From Planctomycetota bacterium (GTDB taxonomy: Bacteria; Planctomycetota; J058; JAJDCQ01): a stretch of DNA of 64,000 nucleotides. The notes beneath the pieces were generated by a model. The model did no database searches, was not told the DNA's origin, and saw nothing but the letters and a program-made list of their open reading frames with translations. A program made the position numbers and the translations under genes. Positions 1 to 8,990 of this stretch are shown in pieces (the stretch's first letter is position 1; the number at the start of each line of letters is the position of its first letter). The stretch covers positions 1 to 64,000 of the forward strand of contig JAJDCQ010000189.1 of NCBI GenBank assembly GCA_029260755.1. Direction: 5' to 3'.

Positions 1-1
1 G

Positions 2-229
2 TCGGTGAACTTCGTCTGCCGCCCGTGGTGCGCCTCGGGCGACTACTGGGACGTCTACTGGGACCTCACCCGCTCGGTGAAGGAGAAGTTCGACGAGGCG
101 GGCGTCTCGATCCCGTTCCCGCAGACCGACGTCCACGTCCACCAGGTCGTGGCGAACGGCAACGGCAACGGCGGCGGCTCGACGGCCGAGGCCGCCGACG
201 CCGGTCGCCTCGTCGCGTCGAAGGACTGA
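2..229 (+). CDS. MscS-family mechanosensitive channel, C-terminal fragment
   Basis: Only the last 75 codons lie in the window; the 5' part is beyond the left edge. The visible peptide reads RPWCASGDYWDVYWDLT and then SIPFPQTDVHVHQV. This is the signature end of the MscS cytoplasmic alpha/beta domain (RPW...YW...I.FPQ.DVH.H). Known role of the family: a homoheptameric inner-membrane channel that releases solutes when membrane tension rises. A short Gly/Asn/Ala-rich tail follows the HVHQV motif and ends at TGA 227-229. The family assignment is firm; subfamily and channel length cannot be judged. Confidence 0.88.
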   Translation, partial: SVNFVCRPWCASGDYWDVYWDLTRSVKEKFDEAGVSIPFPQTDVHVHQVVANGNGNGGGSTAEAADAGRLVASKD

Positions 230-366
230 CCGAGCCGCGACGCCCGTCCCCGGGCGGGAGCGCTCGCGCCGACCGGACCGAGGCCGGGAAGCCGACGTCC
301 GGTCGGCTGCGCTTCCGTGGGCCGGCTGGTATCGTCGGTCCTGGAGCCCCCGGGAGGCCGAGCGAG

Positions 367-1128
367 ATGGCCCGCATCCTCGTCATCGACGACGATCCCG
401 ACATCCTCGAAGCGCTCGAGATCGTGCTGCGCGAGCACTTTGGTCACGAGGTGTCCACGGCCCAAGGCGGCGAGCCGGGCCTCGAGCAGGCGAAGGCGTC
501 GCCGCCCGACCTCATCATCCTCGACGTGCTCATGCCCGGGATGGACGGCTGGACCGTCCTCAAGCGGCTCCGGAGCGACCCGGACCTGGCCCTCGTCCCG
601 GTCGTCTATCTCTCGGCGGTCGACTCGGACACCGCCCGGGCGCGCGGCTTCCAGCTCGGCGCCGACGACCACCTCGGCAAGCCGTTCTCCGTCGAAGGGA
701 TCGGCGCGTGCATCGATCGGGTGCTCGCCCGTCGCGCGGCGCTCCAGCGAACGATCGAGAAGCACGCGAGCGCGTCGGGCGTCACGAGCAAGGAGCCCGC
801 CTTCGAGGGCGACCTCGGGCAGATCGGCGTCGCGTCGCTCCTCCTCCTCCTCGAGGCCGAGGACAAGACGGGCATCCTCGACCTGACCGCCGCCGACGGC
901 GCCGGGGCAGGGCAGGTGTTCTTCATCGAGGGGCAGATCGTCCAGGCCCAGCTCAAGGGGCGGCCTCCGATCAAGGGGGCCGAGGCGATCTTCACCGCGC
1001 TCGGCTGGACGCGCGGCGGCGCGTTCCGGTTCAACCCCGAGCTCGTCTACCTCGAGGATGCGATCGGGCAGACGACCACTCAGCTGCTCCTCGAAGGCGC
1101 CCGACGGATCGACGAGAGCATCGTCTGA
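367..1128 (+). CDS. Response regulator with receiver and PATAN (DUF4388-like) domains
   Basis: A protein of 253 residues. Residues 1-125 form a CheY-like receiver with the acidic pocket DDDP (8-11), phosphoacceptor Asp53 in LDVLMPGMDG and the conserved Lys105 in GKPF. Residues about 140-250 look like a PATAN/DUF4388 domain (GDLGQIGVASLLLLLE, GQVFFIEGQIVQAQL), a module found in gliding, phototaxis and other signalling proteins and usually not DNA-binding. The ATG at 367 follows GGGAGG at 353-358; a TATCGT -10-like box lies at 330-335. It converges on the Hpt-receiver-kinase gene, so the two may act in one pathway, but that is inference. Upstream in-frame codons lack receiver features, so the shorter start is preferred. 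Confidence 0.85.
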   Translation: MARILVIDDDPDILEALEIVLREHFGHEVSTAQGGEPGLEQAKASPPDLIILDVLMPGMDGWTVLKRLRSDPDLALVPVVYLSAVDSDTARARGFQLGADDHLGKPFSVEGIGACIDRVLARRAALQRTIEKHASASGVTSKEPAFEGDLGQIGVASLLLLLEAEDKTGILDLTAADGAGAGQVFFIEGQIVQAQLKGRPPIKGAEAIFTALGWTRGGAFRFNPELVYLEDAIGQTTTQLLLEGARRIDESIV

Positions 1129-1138
1129 TCCGAACCGG

Positions 1139-2818
1139 TCAGCCCGAGCCGCCCTCGAGCCGCGCGAGCGCCTCGCGCGCCGCGACGGCCAGGGCGCCGG
1201 CGGAGGGCCAGCGGTCGTCGCGACGGTGGGCGACCGCGCGGTCGACGACCCGCGCCGGCTCGGCGGGGACGTCGGGCGCCGCCTCGGCGACCGGCGGAAC
1301 GTCGTCGGTCATCATGCGCACGGCGAGCTCGGCCGCCGAGAGCCCCAGGAACGGGAGCCGGCCCACGAGCATCTTCCAGAGGACGACGCCGAGCGAGTAC
1401 ACATCGCTCCGCGCATCGACGGTGTCCGGCTGCCCCAGCTGCTCGGGGCTCATGTAGGCGAGCGTCCCGATCGGGCGCGTCGTCGTGGTGAGCCGTCGAG
1501 TGGCGCGACGGTCGAGGACGACGCCGAAGTCGGTCAGGACCGGCTCCCCCGACGCGTCGTAGAGGATGTTCTCGGGCTTCACGTCGCGATGCAGGATCCC
1601 GAGCGCGTGCGCGGCGGCGAGGCCGTCGGCCAGCTTGGCGGCCGTCGCGAGCACCTCGGAGGGCGGACGCGGCCCCAGATCCTCGAGCCGACGCTCGAGC
1701 GAGCCGCCCGACAGATAGTCCATCGTGTAGTAGGCGACGCCATCGGCGTGACCCGACTCGCGGACGCGGACGATGCTCGGATGATCGATGCTCGCCAGCG
1801 TCCGCACCTCCTGCTCGAACCGCTCCGCGGCCGTCGGCGCCGAGGTGAGGCTGAGCATCTTGAGGGCGAGCTGCTCGCCGCCGTCGATGAGCTCGACGAG
1901 GTAGACGACGCCCATCCCGCCTCGATCGAGCTCGCGGACGACGCGGTGGCGGCCGTCGATGATGTCGCCGGGCTTCGCCTCGGAACCGACGGGGCGTCGC
2001 GACGGGCGCTGGGCGAGGAGGGCTCGCAGCTTCCCCGCGAGGAGCGGGAGCGACGGAGGCTTCGCGAGGTAGTCCTCGGCGCCGAGATCATAGGCGCGCA
2101 GGACCGTCTCCTCGTCCGTCGTCGAGGTCAGGAACACGATGACGGCGTCGCGCGCCCCCTTCGACGCCCGGAGCCGGCGGCAGACCTCGAGGCCGTCCAT
2201 CCCGGGCATCACCAGGTCGAGGAGGACGACCCGCGCGCCGACCTCCTCGACCCGCGCGATGCCCGACTCGCCGGTGGTGGCGAAGCTCGCGTCGAAGCCG
2301 GCCGAGGCGAGCGACAGACTGAGGCTCTCGGCGAAGTCGGGGTCGTCGTCGATGACCACGACCGGGACGGGGCCGCCGGCGGCCTCGGTCACCCCGTCCT
2401 CGGCCAGGGTCGTGTCGCGGACGGGCGCGAGGCGCGTGACGACGTCGTCGCCCGAGGCGACCGGAACGACCCCGAGATCGGTCGGCGCGTCCGGCATCTC
2501 GAGCGCCGCGACGAAGCGACCGAGCTCGGATGACTCGGCCGCGTCGATCACCGCGGGCGCCTCGCCGGCGCGCGCGGCGACGGGCTCGAGGAAGAGCTCG
2601 AGGGCTCGCGCGGCCGTCCCGAGCGGCCCGAAACCCATGGTGGGGGCCGAGCCGGCGAGCGAGTGGGCCGTCCGGATCAGCTCGGCCAGGCCGTCCGGCG
2701 CGAGCGTCCCCGCGCGGAGAGCCTCGATGGAGGCCACCAGGCCCTCGACCCGTTCGGGGAGCTGCCGCGCGAAGCGATCACGGATGGCCGCGAGGCGGCG
2801 CTCGAGAGAGGACGACAT
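1139..2818 (-). CDS. Hpt-receiver-Ser/Thr kinase fusion protein
   Basis: A protein of 559 residues with three signalling modules. Residues 1-115 resemble a histidine phosphotransfer domain (AHSLAGSAPTMGF, phosphorylatable His52). Residues about 150-275 are a receiver (VIDDDPD at 155-161, phosphoacceptor Asp201 in LLDLVMPGMDG, Lys in YLAKP). Residues about 285-550 are a Hanks-type kinase with GRGGMGVVY-type loop (DRGGMGVVYLV), LALK lysine, catalytic HRDVKPEN near residue 409, DFG and an APE-like SPEQ. No membrane segment is seen, so it should be cytosolic. The architecture would allow aspartate phosphorelay to control Ser/Thr phosphorylation; this is inference. The ATG has no Shine-Dalgarno. 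A TATCAT box (2831-2836, minus strand) ends about 12 nt upstream, so the leader is very short. Confidence 0.85.
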   Translation of the reverse strand: MSSSLERRLAAIRDRFARQLPERVEGLVASIEALRAGTLAPDGLAELIRTAHSLAGSAPTMGFGPLGTAARALELFLEPVAARAGEAPAVIDAAESSELGRFVAALEMPDAPTDLGVVPVASGDDVVTRLAPVRDTTLAEDGVTEAAGGPVPVVVIDDDPDFAESLSLSLASAGFDASFATTGESGIARVEEVGARVVLLDLVMPGMDGLEVCRRLRASKGARDAVIVFLTSTTDEETVLRAYDLGAEDYLAKPPSLPLLAGKLRALLAQRPSRRPVGSEAKPGDIIDGRHRVVRELDRGGMGVVYLVELIDGGEQLALKMLSLTSAPTAAERFEQEVRTLASIDHPSIVRVRESGHADGVAYYTMDYLSGGSLERRLEDLGPRPPSEVLATAAKLADGLAAAHALGILHRDVKPENILYDASGEPVLTDFGVVLDRRATRRLTTTTRPIGTLAYMSPEQLGQPDTVDARSDVYSLGVVLWKMLVGRLPFLGLSAAELAVRMMTDDVPPVAEAAPDVPAEPARVVDRAVAHRRDDRWPSAGALAVAAREALARLEGGSG

Positions 2819-3065
2819 GGGCAGCGTCGGATGATAAGGAACGCGTCGCGCGTGATCCAGAGGGCCGCGAGGATCCGGAGACAGGCCCGCGTCGGCGGGA
2901 GGTCATCGGGGACGCCATGCCCGCGATCGACGACGTCGCCCGGACCCGGGCCGCCTTCATCCTGCTCGACGCCCTCGCGGCCGCGCTGAGCCGCCTCGTC
3001 GCCGGTTTCACCTCGCCATCCCGGGCGTCGTCGCTATCATCGGCCGCCGGAGACCGCCGCCCGCC

Positions 3066-4115
3066 GTGACGCCCGCCGCATCCGAGCCCTTCCCCCACAT
3101 CCGCGCCGCTCGCCCGATCGAGCTCGGCGCCGGCGTGCGCATCGACCCACCGTTCGTCCTCGCGCCCATGGAGGGCGTGACCCACGAGGTCTTCCGCGAC
3201 GTCATCCTCGACCTCGCCCCCGCGGGCCCCCCGGATCGGAGGCCCCTCGGACCCGGCGCCGCCTGGACCGAGTTCGTGCGCGTCACCGACCACCCGCGCA
3301 AGACGCGCCACCTCGTCCGCGACCTCGGCGCCCCGCGGCGGGACCCGCCGGTGGGGCTCCAGCTCATGGGCACCGACCCCGACGCCCTCGCCGCGACGGC
3401 CGTGAACGCCGTCGAGGCCGGCGCGCCGATGCTCGACCTCAACTTCGGCTGCCCGGCGAAGGGCGTCTTCGGCAAGTGCGCCGGCTCGGCGCTCCTCGCT
3501 CACCCCGACCGGATGCACGCGCTCGTCCGAGCCGTCGCCGAAGCGGTGCCCATCCCGGTCACCGCGAAGATCCGCGTCGGCGTCGACGACGAGAGCCTCC
3601 TCGAGGAGATCGTCGCCGCCGTCGACTCCGCCGGCGCGGCGATGCTGAGCGTCCACGCCCGGACCAAGGCCGACGGCTACGTGAACCCCGCCCGCTGGGA
3701 GCTCCTCGCGCGGGTGCGCGCGATGACGAAGCTCCCCCTCCTCGGCAACGGCGACGTCCTCACCGTCGCCGACGCCGAGCGGATGCTCGCCACGACCGGC
3801 GTCGACGGCGTGATGATCGGCCGGGGGACGCTCCGCGATCCGTGGATCCTCGCGAAGCTCGCCGCCGTCGCGTGGAACCGCCCCCCGCCGACCGTCGGCC
3901 GCGACGAGCTCCAGGCGTTCCACGCGCGATACCGCGACGACATGCTCGAGGCCCTCTCGACGCCCCGCGCCGTCCTCGGCCAGCTCAAGCAGATCTACCG
4001 CCGCCTCGACGTCGGCATCCCGATCGACGAGCCCGCCCGCCGGGCCGCGCTCCAGGCGCGATCGATCGAGGAGCTCGAGGAGGCGCTCGGACTGGCGGGC
4101 TCCGTCGCGGCCTGA
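3066..4115 (+). CDS. tRNA-dihydrouridine synthase (Dus family)
   Basis: A protein of 349 residues in the FMN-dependent Dus family, which reduces uridine to dihydrouridine in tRNA using NADPH. Family marks are the APMEGVT motif near the N-terminus, LQLMGTD, the LNFGCPAKGV motif with the conserved catalytic Cys, KIRVG, the flavin-phosphate segment NGDV and MIGRG near the end of the TIM barrel, and a C-terminal helical domain (QLKQIYRRLD). An insertion of about 20 residues (PAGPPDRRPLGPGAAW) follows strand 1. The GTG start lies about 26 bases after a TATCAT -10-like box (3035-3040) and a weak GGAG. It is divergent from the Hpt-receiver-kinase gene and convergent with the kinase-TPR gene. I cannot tell which uridine it modifies. 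Confidence 0.93.
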   Translation: MTPAASEPFPHIRAARPIELGAGVRIDPPFVLAPMEGVTHEVFRDVILDLAPAGPPDRRPLGPGAAWTEFVRVTDHPRKTRHLVRDLGAPRRDPPVGLQLMGTDPDALAATAVNAVEAGAPMLDLNFGCPAKGVFGKCAGSALLAHPDRMHALVRAVAEAVPIPVTAKIRVGVDDESLLEEIVAAVDSAGAAMLSVHARTKADGYVNPARWELLARVRAMTKLPLLGNGDVLTVADAERMLATTGVDGVMIGRGTLRDPWILAKLAAVAWNRPPPTVGRDELQAFHARYRDDMLEALSTPRAVLGQLKQIYRRLDVGIPIDEPARRAALQARSIEELEEALGLAGSVAA

Positions 4116-4123
4116 GGTTCGAC

Positions 4124-6334
4124 TCAGCCTCCGCCCTCGAGACGGCGCCGCAACGAGGCGATCCTGGCCGGAAGGGCCGCGGCCATCGGGTGCTCGGGGG
4201 CGCGCGCGAGGAACTGCTCGTAGTCGGCGACCGCCCCGGAGAGGTCGCCCGATCGCTCCCGCGCGAGGCCGCGGTTGTACCAGGCCGGGGCGATGCCCGG
4301 GTCGGCGCGGATCGCGGTCGAGCAGTCGTCGATCGTGCCGGCGTGGTCGCCGAGCTCGAGCCGGGCGAGGGCACGGCCCGCCAGGTGAACGGGCGCGCCG
4401 TTCGAGCGGGCGACGGCTCGATCGAAGGCGGTGAGCGCCCCGCGCGGGTCTCCCGCCTGGACGCGCGCGTCGCCGAGGAGGTTCCACGCCGCGGCGTCGT
4501 CCGGCGCGAGCTCGACGGCGCGCTCGAGGTCGGCGAGGGCGCCCGGAAGGTCGCCCACCTTGCGACGAAGCACGCCCCGGTTCATCCAGCCCGCCGCGTA
4601 CTCCGGGGCGTGCTCGATCGCCGCGTCGTAGTCCTCTCGGGCGCCGCGAAGATCGCCGGCCATGTCGCGGAGCGCGCCGCGGTTCGCCCGCCCCTTCGCG
4701 AAGGTCGGGTCGATCGCTACCGCGGCGTCGAGGTCGGCGAGGGCGCCCGCGAAGTCACGGAGGCTGAGCTTCGCCAGGCCCCGGTTGATGATCGGCTGAA
4801 CCCGGGTGGGCTCGAGCGCGATCGCCCGGTCGTAGTCCTCGATCGCGCCGGCGTGGTCGCCGAGATCGCCCCGCGCGATCCCGCGGTTGTACCACGACGA
4901 GGCGTTGGTCGGGTCGAGCTCGACGGCCCGGTCGTAGTCGGGGATCGCGTCGCGAAGCCGCCCGACCCGGAGCTTCGCCTCGGCCCGATTCGCCCAGGCA
5001 TCGGCGAGCGTCGGCTCGAGCTCGATCGCCCGGCCGTGGTCGGCGAGCGCGCCCGCGACGTCGCCGAGCAGGTCCCGGGCGCGTCCCCGCGTCGTGAGCG
5101 CCCGGGGGTGATCGGGATCGAGGCGCAGCGCCTCGTCGAGAGCCTCGAGCGCCTCGTCGAGCTGTTCGAGGGCCAGCAGGGCGACGCCCCGGTCGAGCCA
5201 GCCGAGGGCATCGGTCGGGGCCCGCTCGGCCGGTCGTTGGGCGTCGTCGTCGCGCGGAGGCGAGTCCACCTCTGGGCGATCCGGCCCGGGCTCGACTTTC
5301 GGCGCGTCAGCGGGCGCGGGCGCGGCGCCCGCGCCGCCGGCCGCCCGCTCGAGCTGCGAGATCCGCGCCTCGAGATCGGCCCGCTGCCCGAGGAGCTGCC
5401 AGACGAATCCGCCGGCGACGACGACGAGGACGACGGCGACCGTCAGGAAGATCGCCGCGCGCGTGGCCCTCGTGGCGCCCGCGGCCGACGCCGCCACCGG
5501 CGCCGGGGCGACGGCGGCGATCCGGTCGAGCTTCCGGGCGAGGGCAGCTGCGGACGCAGGCCGCCGGGAGGGCTCTCGCTCGAGGCAGCGCAGGCACAGC
5601 GCATCGACCGCCCGGGGAATGCCCGGTCGCAGCCGCGACGGCGGCTCCGGCGGCCCGGCGAACATCGCGGCCACGACCTCCATCGCCGAGCGCGCGACGT
5701 AGGGCGGACGGCCGGTGAGGAGGGCGTAGAGCGTCGCTCCGAGGCCGTAGACATCGGTCGCCGCGGAAGGCGGATCGTCACGACCGGCTTGCTCGGGCGC
5801 GGCGTAGCCCGGCGTCCCCAGGAACGGGCGTCCCTCGCCAGCGAGGGTGTCCGAGAGGCGCGGGTCATCGCCGAGATCCTTGGCGAGCCCGAAGTCGGTG
5901 ACGAGCGGCTCGCCCGCCTCGGTCATCAGGATGTTCTCGGGCTTGAGGTCGCGATGGAGAACGCCCTGCTCGTGGGCGGCGACGAGCGCATGGGCGACCC
6001 GCGTCACGATGGCGAGCGCCTCCTCGACCGGCATCGGACCGTCCCGATCGAGGCGCCGCTGGAGCGTCTCGCCGCGGACGAGGTCCATCACGATGAAGGG
6101 CTCGCCCTCGTGCTGGCCGATCTCGTGGATCGCGACGACGGCCGAGTGACGCACCTTGGCGATCGCGCGCGCCTCGCGCGCGAAGCGGCGGAGTTGCGCC
6201 GCGGTCGCGCTCCCCGACCGGAGCATCTTGATCGCCACGTCGCGCCGCAGGCGCGGATCCCAGGCGCGGTAGACGACGCCCATCCCGCCGCGCCCGATCT
6301 CGCCACGCAGCTCGTAGGGCCCGATCATCGCCAT
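4124..6334 (-). CDS. Membrane Ser/Thr kinase with C-terminal TPR repeats
   Basis: About 736 residues from the ATG at 6334. Residues 1-270 are a Hanks kinase: MIGPYELRGEIGRGGMGVVY, AIK lysine, HRDLKPEN, DFGLAK and the GTPGYAAPEQ activation segment end. One transmembrane helix follows (AAIFLTVAVVLVVVAGGFVW, around residues 305-325), then a short coiled segment (LEARISQLERA) and an acidic/proline linker. Nine or so tetratricopeptide repeats (A.ADYDRAIELEPT.A.AW.NRG) run to the end. With the kinase at the N-terminus, the TPR array is placed outside the cytoplasm. A TTG 57 nt further upstream is in frame but adds a basic tail unlike other kinases, so I reject it. A TACCGT box at 6340-6345 ends 5 nt before the ATG and no Shine-Dalgarno is present, consistent with a leaderless mRNA. 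Confidence 0.88.
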   Translation of the reverse strand: MAMIGPYELRGEIGRGGMGVVYRAWDPRLRRDVAIKMLRSGSATAAQLRRFAREARAIAKVRHSAVVAIHEIGQHEGEPFIVMDLVRGETLQRRLDRDGPMPVEEALAIVTRVAHALVAAHEQGVLHRDLKPENILMTEAGEPLVTDFGLAKDLGDDPRLSDTLAGEGRPFLGTPGYAAPEQAGRDDPPSAATDVYGLGATLYALLTGRPPYVARSAMEVVAAMFAGPPEPPSRLRPGIPRAVDALCLRCLEREPSRRPASAAALARKLDRIAAVAPAPVAASAAGATRATRAAIFLTVAVVLVVVAGGFVWQLLGQRADLEARISQLERAAGGAGAAPAPADAPKVEPGPDRPEVDSPPRDDDAQRPAERAPTDALGWLDRGVALLALEQLDEALEALDEALRLDPDHPRALTTRGRARDLLGDVAGALADHGRAIELEPTLADAWANRAEAKLRVGRLRDAIPDYDRAVELDPTNASSWYNRGIARGDLGDHAGAIEDYDRAIALEPTRVQPIINRGLAKLSLRDFAGALADLDAAVAIDPTFAKGRANRGALRDMAGDLRGAREDYDAAIEHAPEYAAGWMNRGVLRRKVGDLPGALADLERAVELAPDDAAAWNLLGDARVQAGDPRGALTAFDRAVARSNGAPVHLAGRALARLELGDHAGTIDDCSTAIRADPGIAPAWYNRGLARERSGDLSGAVADYEQFLARAPEHPMAAALPARIASLRRRLEGGG

Positions 6335-6459
6335 GCGGTACGGTAGCCGTGGGACGGACGAGCGTCGAGGTCGGCTCGACGAGTCCGCCAATGGCTCGGC
6401 CAGCCCATCAAGACGTCCGCCCCGGCGCCGCCCGTCACGTCGCTCGCGTCGGCCGTTCG

Positions 6460-8652
6460 TCAGTCCCTCGGCGCGTCCGCGGCGAGGCGGACGCCGACCC
6501 GCAGACGCGGATCCTGGTGGTTGCGCTCGCCGGCGCGAGCGTCGGCCGGGCCGGCCTGCCAGTTGCCGCCGCGCATGTGCTTGCTGGTTCCGGTCGCGGG
6601 GCCGACCGGATCGATCGCGGGCGCCTCGTCGTAGTCGGGCGGGTCGCTCGCCCAGTCATCGACCCACTCCCAGGCGTTGCCGATGATGTCGTAGAGCCCC
6701 CACGGGCTCGGCGCGAAGCTCGCGACCGGCGCGATCGCGTCGTGGCCGTCGGAACGGCTCCACGCGAGGCGGCTTCGATCGGGGCGGCGTTCCTCGCCGA
6801 GGTTGGCGAATCGGGCGGCGGCGGCGAGGTCCTCGCCCCAGAAGAACGGCGTGCTCGTTCCCGCGCGCGCCCCACGCTCCCACTCGGCCTCGGTCGGGAG
6901 GCGGACGGCGCGACCGCTCGCCGCGGCGACCCGGAGCGCGAGGTCCGAGGCGCCGGCCCAGGGGAGCCTCGCGGGGCGCGCCTCGTCGTCCGCTCCCGGC
7001 GGAGCGGCGGGATCGAGGAGCGCCCGGAGCTGCCCGTTCGTGACCTCGGTCGCCGAGAGATAGAACGACCGGGTCAGGGTCACCTCGTGGGGCTGCTCGA
7101 TGGAGCGTCGTCCGGGCTCGTCGAGCGGCGCGCCCATGAGGAACGTCCCGCGCGGGATGATGACGAACCGGATCCCGGACCCCGCCTCGAACCAGAGCGG
7201 GCCATCGATCTCCAGCGCCGCGACGACCTGCTCGTCCGCCGGCGTCCACCAGGTGCCCGACGGAACGCGGACGAATCGCCGCTCGACGGCGGCCTCGTTG
7301 CCGGCGCGGTCGGTCGCCACGAGGCGGACCCGGAGGACGGGGTCGGTCTCATCGAGCCGGGCCGCCGCGAGGGCGCCGCCGAGGTCGGTCTCGATGACGC
7401 CGTCGGCGCCGACGCGGACGGCGTCCGCGTCGAGGACGGGCTCGCCCGAGCGGTCGACGACGGAGACGAGCGCCCGATCCCGCGGGTGCGCGTCCCGGAC
7501 CTCCGCCCGGACGACGAACGGCCCCTCGCCGACGAAGCGGTCCGGCGAGACGACGACGAGCTCGGGCGGCGTGCGGTCGTTCGCGAGCCGCATCCGGGCG
7601 GCGGCCTCCGCGGCGTCGACCGCGGGCGGCGCGGGCCCGGCGGCGCCGCCCCCGGCGTCGTCCCCGGCGTGAACCAGCAACAAGAGCGAGGCGAGCGCCA
7701 CGACGCCGAGGACGGCGGCGACGGTCACGCCGATCACCCGGACCGACGGACGCGCCGACGCCGGCCCGGATCGGCCACCCCCACCGACGGGGCGCGCGAG
7801 GTCCCCGGCGGCGAAGCTCCCGAGCGCCGCGGCGACCTCGGTCGCGGTCGGGCGTCTCGCCGGATCCGCCGTCAGGCAGGCGCGGACGAGGTCGGCGAGC
7901 GCCGGAGGCAGATCGGGACGGACGGTCCGCGGGTCATCCACGCGGCCCTGGAGGATCCTCGCCATCACCTCGACCGCCGAATCGCCCTCGAACGGCGCCC
8001 GCCCGCAGAGCGCCTCGAACGCGACCGCCCCGATCGCCCAGACGTCGGCCGGCGGCCCGACCGCGCCCGGCTGCGCCTTCACCTGCTCGGGTGCCATCGT
8101 GGCGATCGAGCCCAGGATCTCGCCGGTGGCGGTCAGGCGCGCCGCCTCCGCATCGTCACGGGCGAGGCCGAAGTCGGTCAGGAGGACGCGACCGTCGCGC
8201 GCGAGGAGGATGTTCTCGGCCTTCACGTCGCGATGAACGATGCCGCCCGCGTGCGCCGCCGCGAGCGCCGAGGCGATCGGAGCGAGCAGCGTCGCGACGC
8301 GCGCGGGCGCGAGCCGTCGGCCGTCGGCCCGATCGAGCTCGACGTCGAGCGAGGCGCCATCGACGAGCTCCATCACGATGAAGGGGACGCCGTCCGCCTC
8401 CTCACCGACGTCGAAGACCGGGACGATCGCCGCGTGCTTCACCCGCGCCGCGGCGCGCGCCTCGCGAAGGAAGCGAGCCCGCACCCTCGGGCGCGCGAGC
8501 GACGAGGAGCGGACGACCTTGACCGCGACGTCCCGCTCGAGCGCCGGGTCCCAGGCCCGGTAGACGACGCCCATGCCGCCCCGACCGAGCGCCCCGCGGA
8601 CGACGTAGCGCCCGACCTGGGTGCGACCGCCGGGCTCGGAGGCATCGAGCAT
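6460..8652 (-). CDS. Membrane Ser/Thr kinase fused to an FGE/SUMF1-like domain
   Basis: A protein of 730 residues from the ATG at 8652. The N-terminal kinase (residues about 14-275) has GRGGMGVVYRAWDP, AVK lysine, HRDVKAEN and DFGLAR. A transmembrane helix (VIGVTVAAVLGVVALASLLLL, near residue 300) follows, then Ig-like strands and a formylglycine-generating-enzyme fold (about 460-730): GTFLMG, SFYLSATEVTN, RLPTEAEWERGAR, GNAWEWVDDW and MRGGNWQAG near the end. True aerobic FGEs carry two cysteines in the last motif. Here the region has none, so enzymatic formylglycine formation is unlikely and a binding or sensing role is more plausible. A longer reading to 8763 adds low-quality sequence from the intergenic region. 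A TACCCT box (8659-8664) sits 6 nt before the ATG. Confidence 0.87.
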   Translation of the reverse strand: MLDASEPGGRTQVGRYVVRGALGRGGMGVVYRAWDPALERDVAVKVVRSSSLARPRVRARFLREARAAARVKHAAIVPVFDVGEEADGVPFIVMELVDGASLDVELDRADGRRLAPARVATLLAPIASALAAAHAGGIVHRDVKAENILLARDGRVLLTDFGLARDDAEAARLTATGEILGSIATMAPEQVKAQPGAVGPPADVWAIGAVAFEALCGRAPFEGDSAVEVMARILQGRVDDPRTVRPDLPPALADLVRACLTADPARRPTATEVAAALGSFAAGDLARPVGGGGRSGPASARPSVRVIGVTVAAVLGVVALASLLLLVHAGDDAGGGAAGPAPPAVDAAEAAARMRLANDRTPPELVVVSPDRFVGEGPFVVRAEVRDAHPRDRALVSVVDRSGEPVLDADAVRVGADGVIETDLGGALAAARLDETDPVLRVRLVATDRAGNEAAVERRFVRVPSGTWWTPADEQVVAALEIDGPLWFEAGSGIRFVIIPRGTFLMGAPLDEPGRRSIEQPHEVTLTRSFYLSATEVTNGQLRALLDPAAPPGADDEARPARLPWAGASDLALRVAAASGRAVRLPTEAEWERGARAGTSTPFFWGEDLAAAARFANLGEERRPDRSRLAWSRSDGHDAIAPVASFAPSPWGLYDIIGNAWEWVDDWASDPPDYDEAPAIDPVGPATGTSKHMRGGNWQAGPADARAGERNHQDPRLRVGVRLAADAPRD

Positions 8653-8741
8653 GAGTGGAGGGTAGCCCTGCCGACGGGGGTGGCGCGAACGACCCTCGTG
8701 ATCGCCTGGAGGTTCCGGTTCCAGAACCGGTGTCTCGGGCG

Positions 8742-8890
8742 GAGCACCGCTACGCGTCGGCAATGGCTCGGCGACGCCCGAACCAATCCGTGCAATCCGC
8801 GAAATCCGCGGTTCGGTCTCTGTCGGCGTTGAACCAGTGAGAACCGCGGATTACGCGGATTGCGCGGAAAGCGAGTTGCCAGCGTCCGGT
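8742..8890. repeat. Dispersed palindromic repeat, copy 1
   Basis: About 150 bp nearly identical to 25602-25745. The core is an inverted repeat: CAATCCGCGAAATCCGCGGT and its continuation pair with the complementary arm around 8840-8863 with one mismatch over about 22 bp, separated by a loop of roughly 26 nt (GGTCTCTGTCGGCGTTGAAC and on). A second perfect hairpin, CCGGTTC-CA-GAACCGG, lies just left at 8715-8730. No coding capacity is likely. Together with the terminator at 8925 this fills the 338-bp gap between the kinase-FGE gene and the S41 protease gene. Confidence 0.85.
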
Positions 8891-8924
8891 TCATTGCCGT
8901 TGCGCGGGCTGTTCCTCACAAAGA

Positions 8925-8955
8925 GAGACGACCGGGCGTGGGGCCCGGTCGTCTC
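8925..8955 (-). terminator. Intrinsic terminator of the S41 protease gene
   Basis: A perfect 13-bp stem (GAGACGACCGGGC paired with GCCCGGTCGTCTC) has a 5-nt loop. On the minus strand it is followed by TCTTTG. It lies 36 bp past the protease stop codon, so it most likely ends that transcript. Confidence 0.8.
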
Positions 8956-8990
8956 GTGAGTCTCGAAGCTGCGTGAGGTGATGCGGGAGG

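Noticed and set aside
3476..6346. A 2.9-kb plus-strand open frame across the dus end and opposite the kinase-TPR gene
   Set aside because: It runs through two genes with clear motifs in other frames and shows only Arg-rich low complexity.
6460..7300. An active formylglycine-generating enzyme
   Set aside because: The cysteine pair of the active-site motif is absent, and no sulfatase gene is nearby.
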